Shown piece by piece: positions 1-8,820 of a stretch of 64,000 nucleotides of DNA. A program made the translations under genes and the position numbers. Under the pieces are notes generated by a model, which worked only from the letters and a program-made list of their open reading frames with translations, was not told where the DNA came from and ran no database searches. Numbering within the stretch: position 1 is the first letter of the stretch; each line of letters begins with the position of its first letter. Source of the stretch: Oscillospiraceae bacterium (GTDB lineage: Bacteria > Bacillota > Clostridia > Oscillospirales > Oscillospiraceae); assembly GCA_009779845.1 (NCBI GenBank), contig WRBE01000002.1, positions 1 to 64,000 of the forward strand, read 5' to 3'.

Positions 1-95
1 TCGCTATTGGCCTGTGCCTGCACAGGAACCAAGGTCAACAGCATACACAATGCCAACATCATACTTAGCCCTTTTCTTACTACTCCTGTTCGCAT
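1..95 (-). CDS. Secreted protein, N-terminal fragment cut by window edge
   Basis: Only the first 31 codons or so are inside the window. They read as a classical signal peptide: a basic start (MRTGVVRKG), a hydrophobic core (MMLALCMLLTLVP) and an AxA-type cleavage site (VQAQA). A good Shine-Dalgarno (AGGTGGAG, 101-110) sits just upstream of the ATG at 95, and a consensus promoter lies at 279-307. The mature protein is outside the window, so its function cannot be stated. It is exported and probably cleaved, not a lipoprotein, since no lipobox cysteine is seen. Confidence 0.75.
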   Translation of the reverse strand, partial: MRTGVVRKGLSMMLALCMLLTLVPVQAQANS

Positions 96-278
96 CTTAC
101 ATCTCCACCTTAAAATTTGATTTTAATATAATAAAAACAAAATGTTTTTATCGCTTTTCTCACGGACTAGAACGAACAATATTTCTGCTTGATATATAGC
201 AACTCTTTTTTTATTTAAGCATTACATAATAGGTAATTATAAGCACATAAGATTAAATCAGTAAGTTAAATTAATTGC

Positions 279-307
279 ATTATACTGAATTTCTCCCTTC
301 TTGTCAA
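279..307 (-). promoter_or_regulatory. Consensus sigma-A promoter
   Basis: On the minus strand TTGACA (302-307) is followed after exactly 17 bp by TATAAT (279-284). This is a perfect match to the vegetative consensus and faces the secreted-protein gene, leaving a leader of about 175 nt before its ATG. The long AT-rich leader shows no riboswitch that I recognise. Confidence 0.7.
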
Positions 308-869
308 TAGAAAGGCGTAGCGGGGCGGAAACAGGTTTTTCTGAATAAATATTCACGTTGCCCTGACGGTATTATACCTGCTATGTGCTTTGAACGTAAA
401 TTTTTTAACAAAACCAGCTTGGAATATACATTTCCTCAAATAGGGCGCATAATTATTCGCAAAATTAATTTCCATGTAATTTTAGAAATCAAAAAATTGA
501 TTCCCGTATCGGACAACGCATGGGCTGAAGCGAGTGCCCCTAGAAGGCCAATTGCGTGGTAGGAGCTATCAAATTGCCTCCTACAGAGTCTTTTTCGATC
601 ACCCAGCAACATAACGCCGAAAACTATGGTATTTTATTTATATGCAGGTAAGCAACATTCCTACACCTACCAATGCAAAACCAACAACCACCGCTATAAG
701 GTCATGGTGGCGAATGTTGGCGCGCAAAAATGGTGAATACCAAGTCCTACCCGAGTCTAGGCCGGAACATATGTTTGGACAAACAACCATCACCCCTAGC
801 GCACCGCTCCCGCCGGGTGGTGGGGAACCCCGACACAACGAGCGGCACCCTAACAAAGCAGGATGATGC
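308..869. other. AT-rich intergenic stretch
   Basis: No convincing gene lies here. It contains a small hairpin (GTAGGAG at 558-564, CTCCTAC at 577-583, followed by a short T stretch) that could end transcription towards the right. On the minus strand a 50-codon frame (790 to 638) encodes a peptide with one hydrophobic C-terminal segment (LIAVVVGFALVGVGMLLTC). It lacks a good ribosome binding site and may be a gene remnant. Confidence 0.35.
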
Positions 870-916
870 AAAAATGAAACAGGCCTTGTTCGAGAAGTGT
901 TTCTCAAACAAGGCCC
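870..916 (-). terminator. Terminator of the sugar ABC transporter operon
   Basis: The stem GGCCTTGTTcGAGAA (882-896) pairs with TTCTCaAACAAGGCC (901-915). On the minus strand it is followed by a T-rich tract (870-878). It lies 11 bp beyond the stop codon of the last permease gene. Confidence 0.75.
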
Positions 917-926
917 GTTTTCATAC

Positions 927-2081
927 TTACGCCGATTTCGACTTAGTCTTTACATAAACATCAAAGGCAACCGCAGCTAGGAGCACAAATCCGGTGATGG
1001 CCAACTGAATGTCAGCACCGTGTCCCAGTAGCCGTAGACCGTTGTTGAGGACACCCATCACCATCGCACCGATGACGGCCCCTACGATTTTACCGACACC
1101 GCCCAAGGGCGAGGCCCCGCCGATGAAAGATGCGGCAATGGCCTGTAGCTCAAAACCCGCATCCGCTCTTGGAGAGGCGGCGTCAAAGCGGGCGGCGACC
1201 ACCATACCGGCAAGAGCCGCCAACATCCCCATGTTTACATAGACCCAGAATACCACTTTCTTGGTCTTAATGCCGTTTAACTCTGCCGCCTTGGGGTTCC
1301 CGCCGGTGGCGTAGATGTGTCTGCCCATGACGGTCTTACTGGCGATAAAGCTGTAGAGGATGACCAAGAACGCCAGTAGAATCATAATAATGGGCATCCC
1401 TCTGGCCTCGGCAAACCAATAGCCGAACAACATGATTGCGCCCGCAATCAGGATGAGCTTTGCAAGGAAGAAGGGCATAGAGGCCACTTCCCCTTCAAAT
1501 TTCTGGATCGTCTTGCGCTTACGTAGTTCAAACACCACAAACACCAGAGCGCCCAACCCGCAAAGGGCAATAGCGGTCACGTTAAACCCGCCCCCGGCGA
1601 GATTCGGGAGAAAGCCCGATGCAATCTGGGTGAATGCTCGGGGGAATGTCGCAATGGTTCCCCCGCCTAAAACAGCCATGGTCAAACCCTGGAAGGCAAG
1701 CATCCCGGCTAATGTCACCACAAAGAACGGGATGTTTCGATAGGCGATCCAATACCCATTCCAGGCACCAGCCAAGGCCCCAATCAGCAACACCACAGGC
1801 ATAGCAACCCACAGGGGCAGGCCCCAACTGATAATGAAAATGCCGGAGAGCGCACTGGAAAAGCCTGCCAAACTCCCAACGGACAGGTCAACACGACCTG
1901 TGATGATGACTAGCATCATCCCAATAGCCAAGATCAAAATATGGCTGTTTTGCAGGATCAGGTTTGTGATATTCCCCGGCAACAGCATGGTGCCGTTTGT
2001 TGTAATCTGAAATAAAATCGTCATGGCAACCAGTGCGATAATCATGCCTAGCTGCTTGATATTTCCTCTTATGGTACTCAT
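927..2081 (-). CDS. Multiple-sugar ABC transporter permease (MmsB/XylH type), copy 2
   Basis: About 384 residues with some ten hydrophobic segments. The family hallmark GRVDLSVGSLAGF and the conserved loop SFIGGASPLGGVGKIVGAVIG near residues 310-330 place it in the BPD_transp_2 (XylH/RbsC/MmsB) permeases, which form the membrane channel for monosaccharide import. It closely resembles the permease just upstream (2102-3283), so the operon carries two related permeases that could form a heterodimer. The second ATG (2081) was chosen because GAGGGGGT lies at a proper distance from it; the first ATG (2084) would be too close. It is the last gene of the operon, followed by a terminator. Confidence 0.88.
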   Translation of the reverse strand: MSTIRGNIKQLGMIIALVAMTILFQITTNGTMLLPGNITNLILQNSHILILAIGMMLVIITGRVDLSVGSLAGFSSALSGIFIISWGLPLWVAMPVVLLIGALAGAWNGYWIAYRNIPFFVVTLAGMLAFQGLTMAVLGGGTIATFPRAFTQIASGFLPNLAGGGFNVTAIALCGLGALVFVVFELRKRKTIQKFEGEVASMPFFLAKLILIAGAIMLFGYWFAEARGMPIIMILLAFLVILYSFIASKTVMGRHIYATGGNPKAAELNGIKTKKVVFWVYVNMGMLAALAGMVVAARFDAASPRADAGFELQAIAASFIGGASPLGGVGKIVGAVIGAMVMGVLNNGLRLLGHGADIQLAITGFVLLAAVAFDVYVKTKSKSA

Positions 2082-2101
2082 CATATACCCCCTCTTTGCG
2101 C

Positions 2102-3283
2102 TTATTCTGCTTTTAGGGCCGGTTTTCTTTTTGCCGCCCTGCTTTTTGAAAAGACATCAAAGATAACCGCAGCTAAGAGTACCATACCTGTTGTGACCTG
2201 ACGCCACTCTACCGGTACACCCAAAATGTTCATGCCGTTATTGATGATACCCACAACCATGGCACCGATGATGGCACCGCTTACTCGACCGACACCGCCA
2301 TAGGGAGAGGCTCCGCCGATAAACGCCGCCGCAATGGCATCTAGCTCAAACCCTTCACCGGTCCGCGGCATGGCAGAGTTCAGTCTGGCCGTCACCACCA
2401 GACCGGCCAGAGCCGCCAGTAGTCCCATGTTCACATAGACCATAAAGACAATCCGCTTGACCTTAATGCCGCTCAGTCTCGCTGTGTTGGGGTTACTGCC
2501 GGTGGCATAAATGTGCCTGCCTAAAATGGTTCGGTTTGCCATATAGCTGTACACCACAATCAATACGCCCAACACCACCAAGATGTTCGGGATACCGTTA
2601 GACGCACCGAACCAATAGGCAAACAGCCCGATGGCGCCAATAATGAACACAAGCTTGACCACCACGAACAGAATCGGCTCTGCCTCTACGTCATATTTTT
2701 TAGATACGGCACGTTTTTTGGCCTCTAAAATAATGACAATCAATGCAAGTGCCGCACATACCACCACTGCCATGATATCAAACCCACTGCCGCCAAACAT
2801 GTCCGGGATGAACCCGGCGGCCATCATTTGGAAGCTTTGGGGAAAGGGCCCCACAAACAGGCCGTCTAACAAGAGTATGGCTGCCCCGCGGAAAATAAGC
2901 ATCCCCGCCAAGGTGACCACGAAGAAAGGAACGCCGACGTATGCAATCCAAAAGCCGTGCCAAGCGCCGATTAATACCCCAACAAGCAACGTCACAATGA
3001 TAGCCAGCCATACAGGCCAGCCCTGTTGTACGATTAACACACCAGCCAATGCACCGGCAAAGGCGGCCACACTGCCCACTGACAGGTCAATTCTACCCGT
3101 TACAATGACCAGCGTCATCCCTACAGCCAAAATCAGGATATGGCCGTTTTGCAAAATCAAACTTGTAATGTTTGCCGGCCGGAAAATCGTCCCGCCTGTC
3201 AAAAACTGGAAAACCAGCGCAATGACAATCAACGCAACGATGAGACCGTATTGCCTTAAATTCTCTCTGATATAACTCAGCAT
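2102..3283 (-). CDS. Multiple-sugar ABC transporter permease (MmsB/XylH type), copy 1
   Basis: A 393-residue polytopic protein with the motifs GRIDLSVGS (about residue 65) and AFIGGASPYGGVGRVSGAIIG (about 320), typical of MmsB/XylH/GguB permeases that pass monosaccharides across the membrane. A Shine-Dalgarno (AGGGGG) precedes the ATG. It lies 12 bp after the ATPase gene and 20 bp before the second permease, so all are co-transcribed. The middle segment of about 40 residues (EAKKRAVSKKYDVEAEP) is a hydrophilic cytoplasmic loop that differs from its sister, which suggests an old duplication rather than a recent one. Confidence 0.9.
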   Translation of the reverse strand: MLSYIRENLRQYGLIVALIVIALVFQFLTGGTIFRPANITSLILQNGHILILAVGMTLVIVTGRIDLSVGSVAAFAGALAGVLIVQQGWPVWLAIIVTLLVGVLIGAWHGFWIAYVGVPFFVVTLAGMLIFRGAAILLLDGLFVGPFPQSFQMMAAGFIPDMFGGSGFDIMAVVVCAALALIVIILEAKKRAVSKKYDVEAEPILFVVVKLVFIIGAIGLFAYWFGASNGIPNILVVLGVLIVVYSYMANRTILGRHIYATGSNPNTARLSGIKVKRIVFMVYVNMGLLAALAGLVVTARLNSAMPRTGEGFELDAIAAAFIGGASPYGGVGRVSGAIIGAMVVGIINNGMNILGVPVEWRQVTTGMVLLAAVIFDVFSKSRAAKRKPALKAE

Positions 3284-3295
3284 CTACCCTGCCCC

Positions 3296-4810
3296 CTAGT
3301 GTTCCATAATGCGTTCCATGATCGCCTCTTGCGTTGCTTCTGCTTGCGGCAATTCACCAACGATGCGACCCTCATTCATGATATAAATCCGGTCACTAAG
3401 CCCGATGACCTCGGGTAATTCTGACGAGATCACAATGACACACTTCCCTTGCCGGGCCAGTTCATTGATAATCTGATAAATCTCATACTTGGCACCCACA
3501 TCTACACCACGGGTGGGCTCATCTAAAATCAGCACATCCGGGTCGGCAAACAGCCATTTACTGAGCACAACTTTTTGTTGATTGCCCCCGGACAAGTTCT
3601 TGGCATGTTGCATCACATCACGGGCCCGCAAATCCATCTTGCCCCGGTAATCTTCCGCCACACGCTTTTCTTTGATTTCATCCACCGCCAAGCCCTGGGT
3701 CACCGCTTTTAGGTTGGCTAGTGAGGTGTTACGACAGATGGTCTCATCTAAAAGCAGACCGAATTGCTTCCTGTCTTCCGTCACGTAGGCAATCCCGTTG
3801 TCAATGGCCTGTGAGATGGATTTTAAGACGAGGGGTTTCCCGTCTTTTAGTATCTGCCCCGATATCTTCGCTCCATAGGCCCCGCCGAAGAGACTCATGG
3901 CAAACTCGGTTCGTCCGGCACCCATCAGCCCCGCAATACCCACAACCTCGCCTTTTCTGGCGTAGAGATTGATGTGGTCAATCACCTTTTTATCGGCAAT
4001 ATCCGGGTGATACACCGTCCAGTCTTTGACCTCAAACAGCACCTCTCCAGGCACGACATCTCTTGCCGGGAAACGGTCTAAGATATCTCTGCCCACCATG
4101 CCCCGGATAATGCGGTTTTCGTCCACATTTTCGTTGGGAAAGGTCTCTACCGTCTTCCCGTCTCGGATGATGGTGATTTGATCTGACACCTTCAAAAGCT
4201 CTTGTAGCTTGTGTGAGATCAAAATACAGGTGATTCCTTCTTTTTTCAACTCTAACAATAGGTTGAGCAAATTTTCACTCTCAATATCATTTAAGGCCGC
4301 AGTGGGTTCGTCTAACACCAGCACGTCCACCCGCTTTGATAGGGCTTTGGCAATTTCTACAAGCTGCTGCTTGCCCACGCCAATGTTAGAGACTAGCGTG
4401 TTGGGATTTTCATCCAGCCCCACCTGTTTCAAAAGCGCTTTCGTCTTTTGGTGGGTCACGTTCCAGTCGATTAGCCCCCGCTTGGCCTGCTCATTTCCTA
4501 TGAAAATATTTTCGGATATGGAAAGATACGGAATCAGAGCCAATTCTTGGTGAATGATAACAATGCCCTGTTTCTCACTCTCCCGAATATCCTTAAACCG
4601 GCATGTTTCACCTTTATAAATGATTTCCCCTTCATAGTCCCCATACGGGTATACGCCGCTTAAAATTTTCATCAGCGTAGATTTTCCTGCCCCGTTTTCA
4701 CCGACAATTGCGTGAATTTCACCCTTTTTCACGGTGATACTTACGTTATCTAGGGCCAGTACACTATCAAATCGTTTTGTAATTGATCTCATTTCCAACA
4801 AAGTATCCAA
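3296..4810 (-). CDS. mmsA: Multiple-sugar ABC transporter ATP-binding protein (MmsA/GguA)
   Basis: A double ATPase of 504 residues with two fused nucleotide-binding domains. The N-terminal half has Walker [10 protein letters not shown], a signature-like region around [14 protein letters not shown] and Walker [12 protein letters not shown]. The C-terminal half has [15 protein letters not shown] and [13 protein letters not shown], with a degenerate Walker A, as usual for sugar importers of this class. I take the TTG at 4808-4810 as start: it gives [14 protein letters not shown], matching the normal MmsA N-terminus, and has AAAGGAT upstream. An upstream ATG (4843) would lie inside a hairpin. It energises the two permeases that follow. 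Confidence 0.9.
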   Translation of the reverse strand: MDTLLEMRSITKRFDSVLALDNVSITVKKGEIHAIVGENGAGKSTLMKILSGVYPYGDYEGEIIYKGETCRFKDIRESEKQGIVIIHQELALIPYLSISENIFIGNEQAKRGLIDWNVTHQKTKALLKQVGLDENPNTLVSNIGVGKQQLVEIAKALSKRVDVLVLDEPTAALNDIESENLLNLLLELKKEGITCILISHKLQELLKVSDQITIIRDGKTVETFPNENVDENRIIRGMVGRDILDRFPARDVVPGEVLFEVKDWTVYHPDIADKKVIDHINLYARKGEVVGIAGLMGAGRTEFAMSLFGGAYGAKISGQILKDGKPLVLKSISQAIDNGIAYVTEDRKQFGLLLDETICRNTSLANLKAVTQGLAVDEIKEKRVAEDYRGKMDLRARDVMQHAKNLSGGNQQKVVLSKWLFADPDVLILDEPTRGVDVGAKYEIYQIINELARQGKCVIVISSELPEVIGLSDRIYIMNEGRIVGELPQAEATQEAIMERIMEH

Positions 4811-4837
4811 AGTGCCACATCCTTTAAATCCGAATCC

Positions 4838-4881
4838 GCCCAACCACAGCGAGGGTCCTTTGCTCCTCGCCGCGGCTGGGC
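4838..4881 (-). promoter_or_regulatory. Intercistronic stem-loop between binding protein and ATPase genes
   Basis: GCCCA and CCTCGC blocks pair across a 9-nt loop (4838-4881). On the minus strand there is no T-run after it, so it is unlikely to be a full terminator. Such hairpins after binding-protein genes usually protect the upstream message and allow more binding protein than ATPase to be made. Confidence 0.5.
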
Positions 4882-4916
4882 ATCTCTTTTTTTCGATAAG
4901 CGAAACGTACAGTTAG

Positions 4917-5999
4917 TTAGGACAAGTTAAAGTCGTCGAGCGTCCAGTACCCTGTGTCAATCAGCTCTACTTCCCAGTTGGTTGCATCAACATGCACGAT
5001 ATCCAACAGGTAAGACGGTACATAGAATACGTTGTTGTTGTAGTCTGTGGTGTTGTTGATGGGCGGCTCGGTACCATTGGTGATCGCTTCAATGATGCGC
5101 ACAGTGGCCGCCGCTAGGTCACGGGTGTCTTTAAATACGGTGGCAAACTGCTCGCCGTCAATGATAGATTGTACACCAGCTCTGGTTGCGTCTTGACCGG
5201 AAACAACAGGCCAATCTTGCTCAGAACCATATCCTGCGCCACGAAGAGCAGAGAGAATACCTAAGCTGATACCATCATAGGGAGACAGAACCGCATCTAG
5301 GCGTTGGTCTGCATAGAAAGCATTGAGCAGGTCTTCCATACGGCTTTGTGCAGTTTCTGCAGCCCAGCCTAATGTACCAACTTGTTGCATACCCACTTGA
5401 CCGCTTTGTACCACTAAGGTACCGTCTTCAATGAGGGGCTCCAGTACGCTCATGGCTCCATCATAGAAGAAGAACGCATTGTTGTCATCGGGAGAACCGC
5501 CGAACAACTCAATGTTGAAGGGACCGGTTGCACCATCATTGATGCCGAGACCCAGCAACAGGGAGTTTGCTTGCATCACACCAACAGCAAAGTTGTCAAA
5601 TGTAGTGTAGAAGCTGATGTCCGCTGTGTCCATGATCAAACGGTCATAGGCAATCACAGTGATGTCTGCTTCCGCTGCTTGGGCCAGCACGCCGCCTAAG
5701 GCAGAACCATCAATAGAGGCGATAACCAGGAAGTCTACCCCTTGTACAATCATGTCTTCAATTTGTGCAATTTGGTCAGCAACCACGTCTTCCCCGTATT
5801 GGAGAATGGTTCTGTAACCGAGTTCTTCCAGTTGTGCCACGAGGTTGGCACCGTCATTCACCCAACGGGGTGAAGATTGTGTGGGCATGGCAATACCAAC
5901 GAACCCTTTGTCGTCGGATCCACCGCCGCCACCGTTACCACAGGCGGCCAGTGTGGCAATCATCAGAATTGCCAGTAGGATAGCTAGAACTTTTTTCAT
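4917..5999 (-). CDS. Multiple-sugar-binding lipoprotein (ChvE/MmsE-like)
   Basis: About 360 residues. The N-terminus [20 protein letters not shown] is a lipoprotein signal ending in a lipobox cysteine, followed by a Gly/Ser linker. The rest is a periplasmic-binding-protein type I fold of the ChvE family ([16 protein letters not shown] near the start, then [11 protein letters not shown] and [18 protein letters not shown]). It captures monosaccharides outside the membrane for the MmsAB-type transporter encoded behind it. The ATG at 5999 was preferred over an upstream TTG because GAGGAG lies 11 nt before it. It is the first gene of the operon. Confidence 0.9.
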   Translation of the reverse strand: MKKVLAILLAILMIATLAACGNGGGGGSDDKGFVGIAMPTQSSPRWVNDGANLVAQLEELGYRTILQYGEDVVADQIAQIEDMIVQGVDFLVIASIDGSALGGVLAQAAEADITVIAYDRLIMDTADISFYTTFDNFAVGVMQANSLLLGLGINDGATGPFNIELFGGSPDDNNAFFFYDGAMSVLEPLIEDGTLVVQSGQVGMQQVGTLGWAAETAQSRMEDLLNAFYADQRLDAVLSPYDGISLGILSALRGAGYGSEQDWPVVSGQDATRAGVQSIIDGEQFATVFKDTRDLAAATVRIIEAITNGTEPPINNTTDYNNNVFYVPSYLLDIVHVDATNWEVELIDTGYWTLDDFNLS

Positions 6000-6026
6000 T
6001 TTTTTATTTGCTCCTCTCAAATTTTA

Positions 6027-6045
6027 TTGTAGGTTGTTCCTACAA
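6027..6045. promoter_or_regulatory. Palindromic operator of the sugar transporter operon
   Basis: TTGTAGG-TTGTT-CCTACAA is a perfect 7-bp inverted repeat just downstream of the -10 box at 6055. A repressor bound here would cover the transcription start. The regulator is not in the window, and its family cannot be told from this site alone. Confidence 0.5.
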
Positions 6046-6054
6046 CTCGCATGT

Positions 6055-6083
6055 AGTCTATACTAATTCCATCAAATTTGCAA
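6055..6083 (-). promoter_or_regulatory. Promoter of the sugar ABC transporter operon
   Basis: On the minus strand TTGCAA (6078-6083), 17 bp, TAGACT (6055-6060). It faces the binding-protein gene and is followed directly by the palindrome at 6027-6045. Confidence 0.5.
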
Positions 6084-6106
6084 TAGCTAATTCAAAAATT
6101 CTCCTC

Positions 6107-6127
6107 GGCATTTTCTATAAAAATGCC
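6107..6127. terminator. Hairpin after the hemolysin III gene
   Basis: GGCATTTT-ctata-AAAATGCC forms an 8-bp stem downstream of the hemolysin III-like gene and upstream of the sugar operon promoter. The flanking sequence is AT-rich in both directions, so termination either way is possible. Confidence 0.45.
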
Positions 6128-6210
6128 TTGTGTCTTTTAGCGAATCGTCTAAACGCCTGCACTCGGGGACATCCTTGCGTGGTTTTTCAAGTTGTCTGTG
6201 CCGCTTTATC

Positions 6211-6879
6211 CTACATCGTAGACCATATTGCCCCGAAGTGGGCCATGCTCCCCAGTAAAATAAACACATGAAAAATCTCATGGCACCCAAACCGGGGATT
6301 ATCCCGACAAGGCCACTTCACAGCATATAAAATTCCGCCCACGGTATAGAGCCCGCCGCCAAAAAATAGCCAAAATGTCCCCACCCCGCCTAAGGCTTGG
6401 CTCAACGGATACACAGCCAAAACCACAATCCAACCCATGACGATATAGATGACCGAGGTAAGCCATCTGGGCAGATGAATCCAGACAAAGGTCACCAAAG
6501 CACCGGCTGCGGCAAGGCCCCAAATGGTCGCCAGCAGTGCCGTACCCAACACACCCCGGAGGGCTAGGACGCAAAAAGGTGTGTACGTGCCGGCAATCAG
6601 CAGGTAAATGTTGAGATGATCCACCTTCCGCAGGGTGAGCCGTCCTGCCACACTGGTTCGCAAGCTGTGGTAGAGGGTGCTGGCAGTGTAGAGACCAATC
6701 AGGGTCGCCAAATAAATCGCAACAGCGGGCACCGCCCCGGACAAGCGGGATAAGTACGCCCGCATGAGAAGCAAGGGACTCGCCAAGAGTGCCAACCCCG
6801 CCCCAATGCCGTGGGTGATAGCAGACCAAGGCCGCAAACCGTCATAGGGGTCTCTGGCTCTTTCTGTTTTGACTGACAT
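6211..6879 (-). CDS. Hemolysin III family membrane protein (TrhA/YqfA-like)
   Basis: 222 residues with seven predicted membrane segments. The start WSAITHGIGAGLALLAS, the internal STLYHSL and VDHLNIYLLIAGTYTPF, and the C-terminal EIFHVFILLGSMAHF carry the conserved histidines and serine of the PAQR/hemolysin III superfamily, a probable metal-dependent membrane hydrolase. Despite the name, most members are not toxins; in Gram-positives they relate to membrane lipid or energy homeostasis. AGGAGGG precedes the ATG. It lies 100 bp after spmB, with a GC-rich hairpin between (6911-6945), so it may be partly uncoupled from the spm genes. Confidence 0.9.
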   Translation of the reverse strand: MSVKTERARDPYDGLRPWSAITHGIGAGLALLASPLLLMRAYLSRLSGAVPAVAIYLATLIGLYTASTLYHSLRTSVAGRLTLRKVDHLNIYLLIAGTYTPFCVLALRGVLGTALLATIWGLAAAGALVTFVWIHLPRWLTSVIYIVMGWIVVLAVYPLSQALGGVGTFWLFFGGGLYTVGGILYAVKWPCRDNPRFGCHEIFHVFILLGSMAHFGAIWSTM

Positions 6880-6910
6880 GCCGTGCCCTCCTTTGGTGAT
6901 ACAATAGTGG

Positions 6911-6945
6911 ATGGGCGGCGCAAGGGTATTGCGCCACCCATTCCG
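6911..6945. terminator. GC-rich hairpin between spmB and hemolysin III gene
   Basis: ATGGGcGGCGCAA pairs with TTGCGCCaCCCAT. No clear T-run follows on the minus strand, so it may be only a partial terminator or an mRNA processing site. Confidence 0.4.
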
Positions 6946-6979
6946 TTAGCTTCTATTATATAGAGGGATTGAACCACTG

Positions 6980-7507
6980 TCAATCAAACCACCACCGCAC
7001 CGTTAGGGCCGCCGCCACGAAGCCCACAACGTCCGCCACCAATGCCGCCGGGATGGCATAGCGGGTCTTGCCGATGCCTACAGCACCAAAGTAGACAGCG
7101 ACAGTGTAAAAGGTGGTCTCCGTACTGCCCAGCATGACGGCAGTCACCCGACCGATGAAGGAATCCGGCCCGTGGGCTTCAATCAGCTCCGCCCCCACAG
7201 CCAAGGCACCGCTGCCGCTAATGGGCCGCACCACCATGAGGGGCGCCACCTCCGCCGGGATGCCCAAACGGTCAAACACCGGGGCGAGCATGTGGGCAAA
7301 CGCCTCCATAGCGCCGGAAGCCCGGAGCATATACACTGCCGTCAGCAAGCAGACTAGGTTGGGAAAAACTTTCACTACCGTCCCCAGTCCCTCAGCGGCA
7401 CCTACCGTGATGGCCTCAAATACATGCACCCGCCGATAGAGTCCCCAAGCGGCGGCCCCCAGCAAAATTACGGGAATAATCAGGTCAAACAGCCCGGCAC
7501 TGGTCAT
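6980..7507 (-). CDS. spmB: Spore maturation protein B
   Basis: 175 residues, a membrane protein of the Gate/nucleoside-recognition-like family, with motifs KVFPNLVCLLTAVYMLRASGA and the conserved RPISGSGALAV segment. In Bacillus, SpmA and SpmB act in the mother cell or forespore membrane and are needed for proper core dehydration. The ATG at 7507 overlaps the spmA stop codon (ATGA), giving translational coupling; this start matches the family length better than an upstream GTG. Confidence 0.93.
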   Translation of the reverse strand: MTSAGLFDLIIPVILLGAAAWGLYRRVHVFEAITVGAAEGLGTVVKVFPNLVCLLTAVYMLRASGAMEAFAHMLAPVFDRLGIPAEVAPLMVVRPISGSGALAVGAELIEAHGPDSFIGRVTAVMLGSTETTFYTVAVYFGAVGIGKTRYAIPAALVADVVGFVAAALTVRWWFD

Positions 7508-8076
7508 GATTGCGCCCTGCGGGCCAGAAACTTCGCCATCCCGATACCGGCGGCCACAGAACAGAGCGAGGTAATCCACACGGGGGACAAAATATCAAAG
7601 GGCGACATGGCCCCCGCCGCCGCCCGAACCCCCGCCACCGTGGCAGGAATCAGTTGGATAGAGGCAGTATTGAGTACCACCAGCATACACATATCATCCG
7701 TGGCCACTGTCCCCCGCCGCATAGCCTGCGCTGCCCGAATCCCAAGAGGTGTGGCGGCGTTGCCCAGCCCCAATAAATTAGCGGACACGTTGGCAGACAA
7801 TGCCTCCATGGCCTCTTGGTTCTCCCGATTTTCCGGGAACAACCGTGCCAGAACTGGTCGAAGCAACCGAGACAACCCCGCCGCAATCCCGCCCCGGCGG
7901 ATAAGTTCCATCACCCCACTCCACAGGCAAATCACCCCCGCCAGCGTGAGAGACAACGTCACCGCCGCCCCAGCCCCCTCCATGGCGGCGGTGGCCACTT
8001 GAGAGACGTTGCCGTTTATGAGTCCAAACAGCAGGGATATCCCCACCATCCCTGTCCAAATCCACGCCATTGCCAT
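7504..8076 (-). CDS. spmA: Spore maturation protein A
   Basis: 190 residues starting MAMAWIWTGMVGISLLFG, with the typical LMLRRGGIAAGLSRLLRPVL-like segment and the conserved NLLGLGNAATPLGI motif. It is the partner of SpmB in spore core dehydration. The start at 8076 is set by AAGGAGG eight bases upstream. The frame stays open a further 77 codons into repeat-derived sequence, but that part lacks a plausible start signal and is composed of the dispersed repeat described at 8201-8475. Confidence 0.93.
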   Translation of the reverse strand: MAMAWIWTGMVGISLLFGLINGNVSQVATAAMEGAGAAVTLSLTLAGVICLWSGVMELIRRGGIAAGLSRLLRPVLARLFPENRENQEAMEALSANVSANLLGLGNAATPLGIRAAQAMRRGTVATDDMCMLVVLNTASIQLIPATVAGVRAAAGAMSPFDILSPVWITSLCSVAAGIGMAKFLARRAQS

Positions 8077-8200
8077 GGGCTGTGCCTCCTTGTTGTGTAC
8101 AGGCTTGGTATATGTATAGGCGGGGTGGGGTGGGAATATGCGTGGATTGGTACAAGTTGGGGTTTTATTTGGTCTTTTGGCTGTTGATATAGTGTTGTGG

Positions 8201-8475
8201 TTCGGCGTTGTCGCCGAGGGTTTCTTGGCGGGAGCCGCCGGCTTGTTTTGCCCTGCCGGGCGGGCCTTCTTTTTGTCGTTGAACAAAAAGAAACAAAAAG
8301 TCAACACAGGGGCTGCGCCCCTATGTACCCGCTGAGGTCAAGGGCAAAGGTAGAGATCGTTTTAAAGGGGTAGTCCGTGCTGGCGACAAGAGTCCCCTAC
8401 CAGAAGTCCGGGTACCTCGGAACCTAGAAGGGCGTTTTTCGCCGCCAGTAGGGTGTTCTATTGGAATGCGCTCAA
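8201..8475 (+). repeat. Dispersed structured repeat, copy A (subtype I)
   Basis: One copy of a family that recurs at 8502, 34212, 39650, 40090 and 53497. Shared landmarks, in order: a CGCCGAGGG block, a stem TTGGCGG/CCGCC, a CCTGCCGG block, the palindrome CTTTTTGT-cgttga-ACAAAAAG, the stem AGGGGC-tgc-GCCCCT, then a subtype-specific part. This copy has the subtype I tail (GGCGTTTTTCGCCGCC and a CAGAAGTCCGGG-like block) and ends near TGTTCTATTGGAATG. It lies just upstream of spmA. No real coding potential is seen. Confidence 0.75.
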
Positions 8476-8501
8476 AAACGGAAGTCATATACTACCCATT
8501 C

Positions 8502-8820
8502 ATGAGTACATTCCAATAGCACATCCATCCGGCGGCCCCACCGCCCTTGACCATTGGAGTTTCGAGTACTATTACATCTGGCGTAAGGGTTTTAGCACCA
8601 GTACGGAGTATAGGGTGCAAAACCGTCGCCACTCTGTCCTTGACCTTCGGGGTACATAGGGGCGTAGCCCCTGTGTTGATTTTTTGCTTCTTTTTGTTCA
8701 ACGACAAAAAGAAAGCCCGTCCGGCAGGACATGACCAGTTGGCGGGAACCGCCAAGATAGAATCGGCGAAACGCCGAAAGGAAAGGTCAAGGGCCAGGAT
8801 GCGCAGGAGCACGTCCCCTA
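8502..8820 (-). repeat. Dispersed structured repeat, copy B (subtype II), opposed to copy A
   Basis: Same family as copy A but inverted and of subtype II (GACCATTGGRGTTTCGAG and a TACTATTACATCTGGC block replace the subtype I tail). The inner ends of A and B face each other across 26 bp. The outer end (GGAGCACGTCCCCTAC, to 8820) runs into the DUF1284 gene and supplies its last codons and stop. Confidence 0.75.

Noticed and set aside
638..957. Overlapping frames on both strands left of the sugar operon.
   Set aside because: No ribosome binding sites and no family; only the possible TM-peptide frame is mentioned in the intergenic entry.
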